This document shows positions 1 through 12,309 of a DNA stretch of 64,000 nucleotides, one piece after another. The position numbers were made by a program, and so were the translations under genes. How positions within the stretch are numbered: the stretch's first letter is position 1; each line of letters starts with the position of its first letter. Below the pieces are notes generated by a model, which saw only the letters and a program-made list of their open reading frames with translations, did no database searches and was not told the origin of the DNA. Source of the stretch: Planomonospora parontospora (GTDB lineage: Bacteria; Actinomycetota; Actinomycetes; Streptosporangiales; Streptosporangiaceae); contig BMQD01000022.1 in assembly GCA_014647935.1 (NCBI GenBank), forward strand, positions 34,974 to 98,973. Reading direction: 5' to 3'.

Positions 1-1174
1 CCCGGTCACCGGGATCCCCGCCCCCGTCTCCGTCCTCCTTCCGGTCCCCGTGCCCGCGGACCGGCTCGATGACGCCCACCGGCCCGCGCGCGGCCGGGTG
101 CGGCGCCACCGGCTCGCCGAGCTCGGCGCCCGCTCCCGCGTCCGTCGCGGGAAGCGGCGCCGCGGTGCCCGCCGGGGTCTCCACCGGGGCGGTTGCGGAA
201 GCACCCGCCGGGGTCTCCACCCTCGCGGCCGCGGAAGCGCCCGCGAGGGTGACGGCCGAGCCGGCCACCTCGGCGCGGACGCGTGCCACGACCCGGCCGG
301 AACCGCCGGGCAGCTCCCCGATCCGCCAGACGGCGACCCCCGAACCCGCGAGCTCCGCCAGGAACGCCCCGGCCACCGCGAGCAGCGCGGGAACCGCCTC
401 GGACACCGGAACACGCAGGCCGCTGTCGGCGCCCGCGACGAGGACCGCGACCAGGTCGGGAGCGAGAGGCAGGATCCCCGCGTCGGCGCCGAGCCCGGCG
501 ACGTCACCGCGGCCGTCGTCGACGGCGAACAGGAACCGGCCGGGCAGGGCGGCCAGCTCCGGGCGGGCGCACAGCGACCGGTCCAGTTCGGCGACCAGCG
601 GGCCCGCGTCGAGCAGCCCGCGGCCGTCGCAGCCGGCCAGCGGGGAGGCCAGGATGTTGCGGACCCGCTCGTGGGTCGGCGAGGGCAGCAGGCCCGCCTC
701 GGCCATCCGCGCCGCGAAGCCGGACTCCTCACCCAGCCCGCGGACCTGGACGTTCGCCCGGGAGGTCAGCTCGATGACGCCGGTGCCGCACTCGGCGGCG
801 GCTCGGGCCAGCTCGCGCAGCCGGGCCGAGGGCAGGCGGCCGCCGGGAACCCGGATCCGGGCCAGCCCGCCGTCGGCGGCGGCGTGCGTCTGCAGCGCTC
901 CGGGACACGCGTCGGACCGTGACCGGCCCGGAAGGCCGGGCGCGCCGGACGCGCCGGAGGAGCCGGGACCGTCGGACGCGCGGGAGGAGCCGGGTGCGCC
1001 GGACGCGTCAGGGGGTCCGGGACGGCCGGGCGCGCCGGAGGAGCCGGACAGGCCGGGAGTTCCGGAGGGCCTCGGCCCGCCGGGTGCGCCGGAAGGGGCG
1101 GGGAGCCCGGGCCCGCCGAGCGCGTCAGGGGAGCCGGACATACCGGGATTTCCGGAGAGGTCGGGAACGGTCAC
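1..1174 (-). CDS. cobG: Precorrin-3B synthase CobG, partial (runs off left edge)
   Basis: This is the N-terminal part (about 391 codons) of the sulfite/nitrite-reductase-like enzyme that oxidises precorrin-3A to precorrin-3B in aerobic cobalamin synthesis. The family start CPGALQTHAAADGG is followed by a ferredoxin-like half domain with LTSRANVQVRGL. The frame is still open at the window edge. Before CPGALQ there are about 80 residues of Gly-X-Y triplets (for example GTPGLSGSSGAP and GAPGLPGRS), which resembles collagen and is not part of normal CobG. I chose GTG 1174 (VTVPDLSGNP); ATG 1142 is an alternative, and neither has a strong ribosome site. A second low-complexity stretch (RKEDGDGGGDPGDR) lies near the edge. 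The gene is divergent from cobN. The identity is firm, the start is not. Confidence 0.85.
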   Translation of the reverse strand, partial: MTVPDLSGNPGMSGSPDALGGPGLPAPSGAPGGPRPSGTPGLSGSSGAPGRPGPPDASGAPGSSRASDGPGSSGASGAPGLPGRSRSDACPGALQTHAAADGGLARIRVPGGRLPSARLRELARAAAECGTGVIELTSRANVQVRGLGEESGFAARMAEAGLLPSPTHERVRNILASPLAGCDGRGLLDAGPLVAELDRSLCARPELAALPGRFLFAVDDGRGDVAGLGADAGILPLAPDLVAVLVAGADSGLRVPVSEAVPALLAVAGAFLAELAGSGVAVWRIGELPGGSGRVVARVRAEVAGSAVTLAGASAAARVETPAGASATAPVETPAGTAAPLPATDAGAGAELGEPVAPHPAARGPVGVIEPVRGHGDRKEDGDGGGDPGDR

Positions 1175-1225
1175 GCCGAGGATGCTAACGCCGGGTTCCT
1201 CCGGACGACCGAACTGCCGTACGCT

Positions 1226-1405
1226 CATGGTCGAGCGAAGGCAATGGGAGGAAGCCGGTGTGAATCCGGCGCGGTCCCGCCACTGTGACCGGGGAGCGAC
1301 CCCCAACCAGGCCACTGTCCGCGTGCGGACGGGAAGGCCGGGGGGAGCGTCGATCCGGGAGCCAGGAGACTCCGGCCCTCGCGTCCGCCGACGACCCGGG
1401 GCGAG
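1226..1405 (+). promoter_or_regulatory. Cobalamin (AdoCbl-type) riboswitch upstream of cobN
   Basis: The leader carries the hallmarks of the cobalamin aptamer: GCCGGTGTGAATCCGGCGCG followed by GTCCCGCCACTGTGACC around 1254-1290, and the B12 box AGCCAGGAGACTCCGGCC at 1360-1377. It lies about 70 nt before the cobN start and points the same way. From the known family, cobalamin binding should lower cobN expression. The outer boundaries are approximate. Confidence 0.93.
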
Positions 1406-1470
1406 GACCCCGAGGGAGGAAGAGTCTCCGTGCGCCCTTCGCCGTGCCCCCGTCCCGAGGGACGTGCCGC

Positions 1471-5193
<3,723 letters not shown>

Positions 5194-5199
5194 CGCGGC

Positions 5200-5230
5200 G
5201 CCGCCCCGCGGGGAGCCCTCGCGGGGCGGC
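5200..5230 (+). terminator. Hairpin terminator between convergent cobN and chemoreceptor gene
   Basis: A perfect 10-bp stem CCGCCCCGCG / CGCGGGGCGG (extendable by one G-C pair) has a 9-nt loop and starts 7 nt after the cobN stop. There is no T run, as is common in high-GC actinomycetes. It can serve both convergent genes. Confidence 0.7.
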
Positions 5231-5284
5231 ACGACGATCGGCCGGGCGGCTTCTTCCGCGGTCCGTCTGCGCGGAGGGGCCGTC

Positions 5285-6901
5285 TCAGACGGTGAAGCGG
5301 TTCACCAGTTCGCGCAGTGACGTGCTCATCTCCGCCAGCTCCGCCGCTGCCTGACGCGACTGCTCCACCCCCTCGGTGGTCACCGCCGCGGCCTCGGCGA
5401 CGCCGGCGATGTTGGCGGCGATCTCGTTGCTGAAAGTCGCCGCGTCGGCGACGTTGCGGTTCATCTCCCCGGTGGTGGCGGTCTGCTCCTCCACCGCCGC
5501 GGCGATCGCGGCCTGGTGGTCGTTGATCCGGCCGGTGATCTCGCTGATCCGGCTGATCGCCTCCATCGCGCTGGTGGTGTCGGCCTGGATCGCGGTGACC
5601 CGCCGGGCGATGTCCTCGGTGGCCTTGGCGGTCTCCTGCGCCAGGTCCTTGACCTCGCCCGCGACGACCGCGAAGCCCTTGCCGGACTCCCCGGCCCGCG
5701 CGGCCTCGATGGTGGCGTTCAGCGCCAGCAGGTTGGTCTGCTCGGCGATCGAGGTGATCGTCTTGACGACGTCGCCGATCTCGGCCGAGGAGGTCTCCAG
5801 CTGGGCCATCATCGTGTTGGTGGTCTCGGCCACGCGCACGGCCTCGGCGGTCACGGAGGCGGCCGCGGAGGTGCTGCGGGAGATCTCCTCGATCGCCGCG
5901 CCCATCTCCTCCCCGCCCGCCGCCACGACCTCCACGTTGCGCGAGACGTCCGCGGCGGCGGCGGCGACCACGCCGGACTGGACGCTGGACTCCTCGGCCG
6001 AGGCCGCGATCTGCTCGGCGACCTGGGACAGCTGCACCGAGGAGGCGGCCAGCGAGGCGCTGTGGTCCGCCAGCACCGTCACCGTGGTGTGCAGGGATTC
6101 GGCGGTGACGTCCACGGCGTCGCCCAGTCGGCCGAGTTCGTCGCGGCGCGTCATCCGCAGCCGCACGGTCAGGTCGCCGTGGGCCAGCCGGCCGAGGGCG
6201 GACACGACCCCGCGGAGCGGGCGCACCACCGACCGGGTGGCGGTGATGCTCAGGCCGGCCGCCACGATCAGCGCCGCGAGCAGCGTGCCGAGCAGGATCC
6301 GCTCGCTGTCGCTCCTGACTTCGGCCGCCTCCTTCTGCAGCGCGACCACACGTCCGGCCAGGGAATCGGTCAGCGCCGCGTTGATCTCCAGGCTGGCGGA
6401 GTAGGCCTCGGCGGCCTCACCGCCGTTGATGCTGTTCATGGCCTCGGTGCGGGCTTCGCGGGTGTCCTGGGCCAGCAGCTCCATGATCTTGTCGTCCCAG
6501 GCGAAGAAGTCGTCCCAGGCGGGGCGGAGCTTGTCGAACCGCGCGCGCTCAGCCGGTGTCAGGTATTCGACGTGCGTGGCGTCGATCGTGTCGTAGAGGG
6601 CCTGCTTGCTCTCCAGCTCGCCCTTGCGGTTGTAGGCGTCGGGCCCGGTGGCCGCCTTGCCGCCGAAGGCGCCGGCGTCGGCCACGACCAGTCCCTGCCA
6701 GCCGGTGATGTCGGCGGCGTAGTAGCTGAGCTTCTGGACATCGTCTTCGACCTGCTTCAGCTGATCCATGCGCATGCTGATGTCGTGCTGGCTGCCCATC
6801 CCGGAGCGACCCACGGCGACCGAGACGATGATCAGTAGCGTGACCAGGAGAAACGAGAGCCCGAGCCGTTTTCCGACTTCCAGGTTCTGCAGGCGGGACA
6901 T
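5285..6901 (-). CDS. Methyl-accepting chemotaxis protein
   Basis: This is a classical transmembrane chemoreceptor of 538 aa that would sense ligands outside the cell and control CheA. The order is a first membrane helix (residues about 13-32, [17 protein letters not shown]), an extracytoplasmic four-helix-type sensor, a second helix ([19 protein letters not shown]), a HAMP domain beginning with [10 protein letters not shown], and the cytoplasmic coiled-coil signalling domain with the hairpin-tip sequence [19 protein letters not shown]. The start [10 protein letters not shown] has GGAGG 8 nt upstream. No che genes are adjacent. A receptor of this type suggests that the organism has a motile stage, for example flagellated spores. 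Confidence 0.95.
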   Translation of the reverse strand: MSRLQNLEVGKRLGLSFLLVTLLIIVSVAVGRSGMGSQHDISMRMDQLKQVEDDVQKLSYYAADITGWQGLVVADAGAFGGKAATGPDAYNRKGELESKQALYDTIDATHVEYLTPAERARFDKLRPAWDDFFAWDDKIMELLAQDTREARTEAMNSINGGEAAEAYSASLEINAALTDSLAGRVVALQKEAAEVRSDSERILLGTLLAALIVAAGLSITATRSVVRPLRGVVSALGRLAHGDLTVRLRMTRRDELGRLGDAVDVTAESLHTTVTVLADHSASLAASSVQLSQVAEQIAASAEESSVQSGVVAAAAADVSRNVEVVAAGGEEMGAAIEEISRSTSAAASVTAEAVRVAETTNTMMAQLETSSAEIGDVVKTITSIAEQTNLLALNATIEAARAGESGKGFAVVAGEVKDLAQETAKATEDIARRVTAIQADTTSAMEAISRISEITGRINDHQAAIAAAVEEQTATTGEMNRNVADAATFSNEIAANIAGVAEAAAVTTEGVEQSRQAAAELAEMSTSLRELVNRFTV

Positions 6902-7204
6902 GCGAGACCTCCAGGAGGTTAGAGCCGCTGGGCGGCGGCAGATGACCGATCGGCGCAATCCGGACGCACCAAAGAGGAACCCGGATAACGAAACGCTCAG
7001 GAACCCGGTCCTTTCAGCGGGGCCTGCTCCGGCCGCCGCCCACAGGCCCGGGCCTCGGTGCCGGGCTGAGTCCTCCTGAGCGGCCCACTCCTGCTGCCGA
7101 TCCCCGGCGGCGGCCCGCGTCACGGCGGCCACCACGGCGGCTGGGAGGACGTGCACCGGGAAATGCATTAGGAATTTATATAAACTACTGATATAAATTT
7201 CCCC
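6902..7204. other. Intergenic region between divergent chemoreceptor and MarR genes
   Basis: About 300 bp without a credible gene. It should hold both promoters. The only structure I see is the AT-rich inverted repeat next to the marR start; the rest has nothing recognisable. Confidence 0.6.
7173..7199. promoter_or_regulatory. AT-rich inverted repeat, candidate MarR operator
   Basis: AATTTATAT, then a 9-nt spacer, then ATATAAATT: a perfect 9-bp inverted repeat that is strikingly AT-rich for this genome. It ends 5 nt before the marR start codon and resembles the operators that MarR proteins use for autorepression. The assignment is inferred from position and symmetry. Confidence 0.6.
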
Positions 7205-7639
7205 GTGCTGGATGTCACCGAACTGACCGCGGTCCTGGAGGACCTGACCCGGATGCACATCCGCCTGCCCGTGAGGCAGCGCCTGAGCTTCACGACGCTG
7301 TCGGTGCTGCACACGCTCGAAGGCCGCGGTCCGATGCGGTTGACCGGGCTCACCGCCGCCGAGCAGGTCACGCAGTCCGCGATCACCCAGCTGGTCGCCA
7401 AACTGGAACGCGACGGGCTGGTCGAACGCCGGCCCGACCCCTCCGACGGCCGCGCGGTCCTCGTCCACGTCACCGACGCCGGCGCGGCGGTCGTGAGGAG
7501 CCGGCGGGCCGAACGCGTCGCCGGCCTCGAAAGACTCGCCGCCGCACTCACCCCCGCCGAACGCGACGCGATCGCCGCCGCCCTCCCGGCCCTGGCCCGC
7601 ATCGCCCGGGCAGGGGACGAACCAGGAGGACACCCGTGA
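7205..7639 (+). CDS. MarR-family transcriptional regulator
   Basis: This is a 144-aa winged-helix repressor. The family pattern is clear: a recognition region with [21 protein letters not shown], then the wing with [19 protein letters not shown]. The likely job is control of itself and the overlapping epoxide hydrolase gene in response to a small hydrophobic compound. The start is GTG 7205 with no ribosome site; the AT-rich palindrome touches it, so the message may be leaderless. The stop overlaps the next start by 4 bp (GTGA). The ligand is unknown. Confidence 0.9.
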   Translation: MLDVTELTAVLEDLTRMHIRLPVRQRLSFTTLSVLHTLEGRGPMRLTGLTAAEQVTQSAITQLVAKLERDGLVERRPDPSDGRAVLVHVTDAGAAVVRSRRAERVAGLERLAAALTPAERDAIAAALPALARIARAGDEPGGHP

Positions 7640-8856
7640 TCGACCCGACCCCGATCCACGTCCCCGACGACGTGCTCACCGACCTGCGTGCACGTCTGGC
7701 ACTCACCCGCTGGCCGGAGGACGCGGGCAACCAGGACTGGTACTACGGCGTGAACCGCGCCTACCTGCAGGAGCTCGTCGAGTACTGGCGCACCGGCTAC
7801 GACTGGCGCAGAGCGGAAGCCGCGATCAACGCCTACGAGCACTACCTCGTCGACGTCGACGGCGTCCCGGTGCACTTCATGCGTCGGCCCGGCGTCGGCC
7901 CGGAGGGCGGACCGGCCCCCACCCCGCTGATCCTCACCCACGGCTGGCCGTGGACGTTCTGGCACTGGGCCAAGGTCGTCGACCCGCTCGCCGACCCGGC
8001 CGCGTACGGCGGCGACCCCGCGGACGCGTTCGACGTCATCGTCCCCTCGCTACCCGGATTCGGGTTCTCCGGCCCGCTGCCGGACCACCCCGACCTGAAC
8101 TTCTGGAAGATCGCCGACATCTGGCACAGCCTGATGACCCGAACCCTGGGGCACGCGAGGTACGCCGCGGCGGGCTGCGACGTCGGCGCGCTGGTCACCG
8201 GCCAGCTCGGCCACAAGTACGCCGACGAGCTGTACGGCATCCACATCGGATCCGGCCAGAAGCTCACCCTGTTCAACGGCGACCGGGCCTGGGACCTCTC
8301 CGCCGGGCGGCCAATCCCGGAAAACCTGCCCGCCGACGTCCATGCGCAGGTCATCGCCGTGGAGAAGCGGTTCGCCGTCCACCTGGCCGCGCATGTGCTC
8401 GGGCCGAGCACGCTCGCGTACGGGCTGTCGGACTCCCCGGCCGGCATGCTCGCCTGGATCCTCGAACGCTGGGTGAACTGGAGCGACAACCACGGTGACG
8501 TCGAGACCGTCTTCAGCAAGGACGACCTGCTCACGCATGCGATGATCTTCTGGATGACGAACTCGATCGGGACGTCGATCCGCACCTACGCCAACAACAA
8601 CCGGTACCCGTGGCGGCCGTCCCACGACCGGCAGCCGGCGATCGAGGCGCCCACCGGCATCACGTTCGTCGGCTACGAGAACCCGCCGGGCGTCGGCACA
8701 GGCCAGCGTGTCCGGCACTTCCTCGGCACCGACCGCGCGGCGTGGTACAACCACGTCAACCTCACCGCGCACGACCGCGGCGGCCACTTCATCCCCTGGG
8801 AGACCCCCGACGAGTGGATCGACGACCTGCGCCGGACGTTCCGCGGCCGCCGCTAG
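7636..8856 (+). CDS. Epoxide hydrolase (EHN-type alpha/beta hydrolase)
   Basis: This 406-aa member of the microsomal-type epoxide hydrolase family opens epoxides to diols. The N-terminal EHN segment (residues 1-115, [13 protein letters not shown]) is followed by the alpha/beta fold with the oxyanion motif [10 protein letters not shown] and the nucleophile elbow GCDVG; the usual family form is GGDWG, so the catalytic Asp is kept. The C-terminal His is probably in [11 protein letters not shown]. The start overlaps marR by 4 bp, so the two genes form an operon and the MarR protein probably controls it. The substrate cannot be told from sequence; a biological epoxide or a xenobiotic is possible. 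Confidence 0.9.
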   Translation: MIDPTPIHVPDDVLTDLRARLALTRWPEDAGNQDWYYGVNRAYLQELVEYWRTGYDWRRAEAAINAYEHYLVDVDGVPVHFMRRPGVGPEGGPAPTPLILTHGWPWTFWHWAKVVDPLADPAAYGGDPADAFDVIVPSLPGFGFSGPLPDHPDLNFWKIADIWHSLMTRTLGHARYAAAGCDVGALVTGQLGHKYADELYGIHIGSGQKLTLFNGDRAWDLSAGRPIPENLPADVHAQVIAVEKRFAVHLAAHVLGPSTLAYGLSDSPAGMLAWILERWVNWSDNHGDVETVFSKDDLLTHAMIFWMTNSIGTSIRTYANNNRYPWRPSHDRQPAIEAPTGITFVGYENPPGVGTGQRVRHFLGTDRAAWYNHVNLTAHDRGGHFIPWETPDEWIDDLRRTFRGRR

Positions 8857-8882
8857 TCTTCTGAGTCGGGAATCCTGTTCAT

Positions 8883-9155
8883 ATGCAGGCTTGTCGTGCG
8901 GCGCGTACAGGGCGGCCGAAGGCCGAGTCGATGCTGACCAAGGAGGAACGGGCCGCGCTCGAGGAGTGGGTGCGGCGCCGTTCCGCGCCGCAGTCATGGG
9001 CGCTGCGCTGCCGGATCATCCTGGCCTGCGCGAGCGGGATGGCCGACAAGGCCGTGGCCGCTCAGCTCGGCTCGACCCAGCACGCGCTGGGGCGCCGGCG
9101 GGCCCGGTTCATCGGGCACCGGATCGCGGGGCCGGGCGACCTGCCACATCAGTGA
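8883..9155 (+). pseudogene. IS630-type transposase N-terminal fragment, copy 1
   Basis: Only the DNA-binding N-terminus of an IS630-family transposase remains (about 90 aa: EERAALEEWVRRRSAPQSWALR, then a helix-turn-helix with VAAQLGSTQHALGRRRARF). No DDE catalytic domain follows. Bases 8940-9147 are almost identical to 12046-12253 on the other strand, with about three mismatches. It is a relic and not an active element. Confidence 0.85.
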
Positions 9156-9260
9156 ACGTTCGCCCTGTAGTGCCTCAGATGGCGGATGCCACGGATCTCG
9201 ACGAACGTGACGTCCGAAACCCGCCAGCATGCTCGCGGTCGATGGGGTGAGAATCCGTTC

Positions 9261-9902
9261 GTGATCGCTGAAACGCAGGGAATCCGCATCCGGCATCGCG
9301 GGCGTGAACCACAGGTCCATCCCACCGCCTACATCGCCCCGACGGCCACACTGGTCGGTGATGTCCGCGTGGGGCCGAGGGCGCGGGTGATGTACGGTGC
9401 GGTGCTCGATGCCGAGGGGTCCCGGATCGAGGTCGGGGAGGCGGCGGTGATCTGCGAGAACGCGGTGTTGCGCGGGTCTGCGGTCGCCGGCGATCAGCCG
9501 GTGCTCGTCGACGACCATGTCTTCGTGGGGCCGCATGCCACGCTGCTGGGTTGCGAGGTCGGCAGGTGCGCCTATGTGGCGACCGCAGCGACGGTCCTGC
9601 AGTGCGCGCGGTTGGGTGCCGGCTCGGTTGTCGCTGTCGGCGCGCTCGTCCATGCGCGCACCGTTCTGCCGGACGAGTACTTCGTGCCGCCGCACACCGT
9701 GGCGCTTGACGCGCCGGTGCGGCTGCTGGCTCCTGGCGATCCGGGCTTGGCCGAGGCCGTCGGCCGGGTGGGCTTCGCACAGGTGGCGTTCGGTGTCGAT
9801 GCGGAGTGGACCGACCGGATCAACCGGTACGAGCACATCGCGGAGGTGCGCGTCGCCGAGTTCGGCGCGCACGCGGACGATGAGGTTCTGAATCTCGGCT
9901 AG
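9261..9902 (+). CDS. Gamma-carbonic-anhydrase-like hexapeptide-repeat protein
   Basis: This 213-aa left-handed beta-helix protein has hexapeptide turns (PTAYIAPTATLVGDVRVGPRA; VLVDDHVFVGPHATLLGCEVG). The spacing fits the gamma-carbonic anhydrase/YrdA group, in which histidines from neighbouring subunits bind a metal; H in VFVGPHATLLG is one candidate, but some positions are not histidine (YVATAATV), so carbonic anhydrase activity is doubtful. GTG 9261 (VIAETQGIRIRHRG) begins the conserved region and has GGGGTGAG upstream. The gene sits between IS630 relics and may have arrived with them. Confidence 0.75.
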   Translation: MIAETQGIRIRHRGREPQVHPTAYIAPTATLVGDVRVGPRARVMYGAVLDAEGSRIEVGEAAVICENAVLRGSAVAGDQPVLVDDHVFVGPHATLLGCEVGRCAYVATAATVLQCARLGAGSVVAVGALVHARTVLPDEYFVPPHTVALDAPVRLLAPGDPGLAEAVGRVGFAQVAFGVDAEWTDRINRYEHIAEVRVAEFGAHADDEVLNLG

Positions 9903-10150
9903 TGCCGTGCCAGGCAACGTTTGCCCTGCTGGAGTACGGTCAGCCCATGAACGGCGATGCGCAGCCGGGTCTGGATGAGATCGACGACGAGGGGCAACGG
10001 CTGCTCGGACCGTCCGCCGCGGCACCGGGTCGGTGGTGACCTGGCGGCGCGCGCGGATGGTGCTGCCGTCGGACCAGGGCATGTCCGTGACGGAGATCGC
10101 CGAGGTGGCGCCAAGATCTGGAAGGCAGGTGGTGGGCGGAGCTGACGCGC
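9903..10150 (+). pseudogene. Second IS630-type transposase relic with possible IS end
   Basis: A start-like segment at 9946 (MNGDAQPGLDEIDDEGQR) ends at a stop, and the homology continues in another frame as VTWRRARMVLPSDQGMSVTEIAEVA (starting near 10036), the helix-turn-helix region of a different IS630 transposase. So it is frameshifted and truncated. Just before it, GGCAACGTTTGCCC (about 9913-9926) resembles a terminal repeat. A similar GAACGTTCGCCCTG occurs at the end of copy 1. Confidence 0.65.
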
Positions 10151-10424
10151 GACCTCTGCCGAGGGGCGTGCCATCCATGACGGCACCGGCCAGGCGGGAA
10201 GCCTTCCATGCGGCGGTGTGCACGGCGTCGCCGACACGGCCGGGCCGCCCACCGGGGGAACCATGAAAACACCATGAAAACGATCACGGGCAGTGATCCG
10301 CCTGACCAGGCCGGCATGGCCGGACCGGCTCTGCCGACTTGACACGGCCCGCGCGCCAGGTGATCGTCAGGGCCCGGCCTCCCCTCAGGTCGCTCGCGAA
10401 CCGCCCTTCACGGCAGGGAGACCC
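10151..10424. other. Intergenic remnant DNA before the S33 peptidase
   Basis: About 275 bp with no convincing gene. It contains a perfect tandem 11-bp repeat ACCATGAAAAC at 10260-10281; the rest is uncharacterised and probably transposon debris plus the promoter of the next gene. Confidence 0.5.
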
Positions 10425-11936
10425 ATGCCTGTACGGAAAACCCTCCTCGCCTTGCTGGCCGCGCTCGCCGTCGCCGTGGCGCCGGCCTGGTCCGGAGGGA
10501 CCGGCGCCGCCGCGGCGCGGCAGACGCCGCCCCTGGCCGCCCCCGCTACCGCCACCGGGGGCACGGGACTGCGTTGGGAGGCGTGCGCCGGGGTGAGCAC
10601 GCCGGACCTGCGATGCGCACGGGTCACCGTCCCGCTCGACCACCGCCGCCCGCGTGGCCGCACCATCTCCGTCGTCATCTCCCGATTGGCCGCCACCGAC
10701 CCGGCGCGGCGCCGGGGCGTTCTGCTCACCACCGGCGGCGGACCCGGCGGGCCGGGCGTCCCGCTGCCCGCGAGCCTCGCCCCGGCACTGTCCGCCGAGG
10801 TCCGCGCCCGCTATGACCTGATCGGGTTCGACATGAGATTCGTCGAACGCAGCACGCCCATCGGCTGCGGACAGCCCGAGGAGGAGCCCGGCGGGTTCTG
10901 GGTACGCCCCGCGGTCCCCGGACGCTTCCCCGCCGAAGCCGCCGAAGCCCGGCGCTACGCCGCAGACTGCGTACAGGCCTCCGGCTGGGCCCTGCCGCAC
11001 GCCACCACCGCGAACGCCGCCCGCGACATGGACCTCATCCGCGCGGCCCTCGGCGAGGAGAAGATCTCCTACCTGGGCGGCTCGTACGCGGGACTGCTCG
11101 GCACCGTCTACGGCACGCTGTTCCCGCAGCGCGTGGACCGGTTCGTCCTGGACAGCCCGGTGAACGCCGACACGATCTGGCGGCCCTACGAGATGGGCCG
11201 CACCCCTGCGTTCGAGGAGGGAACGGTGGCCCTCGCCGCCTGGGCCGCCGGGCGGCACTCCGAATACGGTCTGGGGGAGACCACCGCACAGGTGCGCGCC
11301 ACGCTCACCGGGATCCTCGACCGGGCCGCCCGGGCGCCCATCGTCATCGGCGATCAGGCCTGGACCGCCGGCGAGCTGGGTGCCCTGCTGGTGGCCGGGA
11401 TCTACGACGAGCGCGCCTTCGGCGTCGTCGCCGCGGCCTTCGCCGCCGTCGCGGCCGGACGGGAGCCGTCCCTGCCGTTCCCCATCCGCCCTCCGCGGCC
11501 CGAGGACGTGCCCGGCGTGCCCGCCGACCACCACACCGCCACCAACATCGCCTACCGCTGCGCCGACGCCCCCTGGCCGCGCGACCCGCGCGTCTACCTG
11601 CGCGACATCGCCGCCCAGCGGGACCGCCACCCGCTGTTCGGCCCGGTCAACGCCAACATCAACCCCTGCGCCTTCTGGCCGCCCGCAAGGGACGAACCGG
11701 TGCGGCTCGACGGCGACCGCACGCCGGCGGCCCTGGTCGTCGCGGCCCTGCGGGACGTGGCGGTGCCGCCGTCCGTGAGCAAGGCCGTGGCCGCGCGCAT
11801 CCGCGGGTCACGCCTGGTCACGATCGACGCCCACACCCACGCCCCGTTCCCGCACTACGGGAACGCCTGCCTCAACGCCACGGTCACCCACTACCTCACC
11901 ACCGGTGCACTGCCGGCCGCCGACACCGCCTGCTGA
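10425..11936 (+). CDS. Secreted S33-family peptidase / alpha-beta hydrolase (tripeptidyl aminopeptidase type)
   Basis: A 503-aa exported hydrolase of the SlpD/SlpE tripeptidyl-aminopeptidase type. The signal peptide is MPVRKTLLALLAALAVAVAP with an AAA cleavage region. The oxyanion loop is TTGGGPGGPG, the nucleophile elbow GGSYAG contains the catalytic Ser, and the C-terminal TAP-like domain supplies Asp (LRDVAVPP) and His (DAHTHAPFPHYGNACLN). The usual GHG at the histidine is replaced by HTH, so activity may differ. ATG 10425 is chosen over the longer open frame because GCAGGGAG precedes it and a signal peptide follows. It lies alone between IS relics. Confidence 0.85.
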   Translation: MPVRKTLLALLAALAVAVAPAWSGGTGAAAARQTPPLAAPATATGGTGLRWEACAGVSTPDLRCARVTVPLDHRRPRGRTISVVISRLAATDPARRRGVLLTTGGGPGGPGVPLPASLAPALSAEVRARYDLIGFDMRFVERSTPIGCGQPEEEPGGFWVRPAVPGRFPAEAAEARRYAADCVQASGWALPHATTANAARDMDLIRAALGEEKISYLGGSYAGLLGTVYGTLFPQRVDRFVLDSPVNADTIWRPYEMGRTPAFEEGTVALAAWAAGRHSEYGLGETTAQVRATLTGILDRAARAPIVIGDQAWTAGELGALLVAGIYDERAFGVVAAAFAAVAAGREPSLPFPIRPPRPEDVPGVPADHHTATNIAYRCADAPWPRDPRVYLRDIAAQRDRHPLFGPVNANINPCAFWPPARDEPVRLDGDRTPAALVVAALRDVAVPPSVSKAVAARIRGSRLVTIDAHTHAPFPHYGNACLNATVTHYLTTGALPAADTAC

Positions 11937-11980
11937 CCCCGCCGCCCAGCGCACCCACCTCTCAACCGTCCGACGACGCG

Positions 11981-12253
11981 CTCCAGGGCCGTGGTGATGA
12001 GCGCGGTGACCTGTTCATCGGTCACGGTCCGCGGACCGCCGGGACGTGGCAGGTCGCCCGGCCACGCGATCCGGTGCCCGATGAACCGGGCCCGCCGGCG
12101 CCCCAGCGCGTGCTGGGTCGAGCCGAGCTGAGCGGCCACGGCCTTGTCGGCCATCCCGCTCGCGCAGGCCAGGATGATCCGGCAGCGCAGCGCCCATGAC
12201 TGCGGCGTGGAACGGCGCCGCACCCACTCCTCGAGCGCGGCCCGTTCCTCCTT
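11981..12253 (-). pseudogene. IS630-type transposase N-terminal fragment, copy 2 (inverted)
   Basis: The same transposase N-terminus as copy 1, reaching about 25 residues further (PGGPRTVTDEQVTALITTALE) before homology stops. The 208 bp at 12046-12253 repeat 8940-9147 in inverted orientation with about three differences, so the copies share a recent origin. There is no catalytic domain and no clean start. Confidence 0.85.
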
Positions 12254-12309
12254 TGCGCGCGCACGGATTTCGGAACGGCGGGGACGCCGCAGCGGACTTC
12301 GGACAGGGG

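Noticed and set aside
1175-1225. Separate riboswitch or attenuator for cobG
   Set aside because: Only about 50 bp separate the cobG start from the cobN riboswitch, and no aptamer pattern is seen on the minus strand.
9261-9902. Active gamma-carbonic anhydrase
   Set aside because: Not every metal-ligand histidine can be found, so I only call it carbonic-anhydrase-like.
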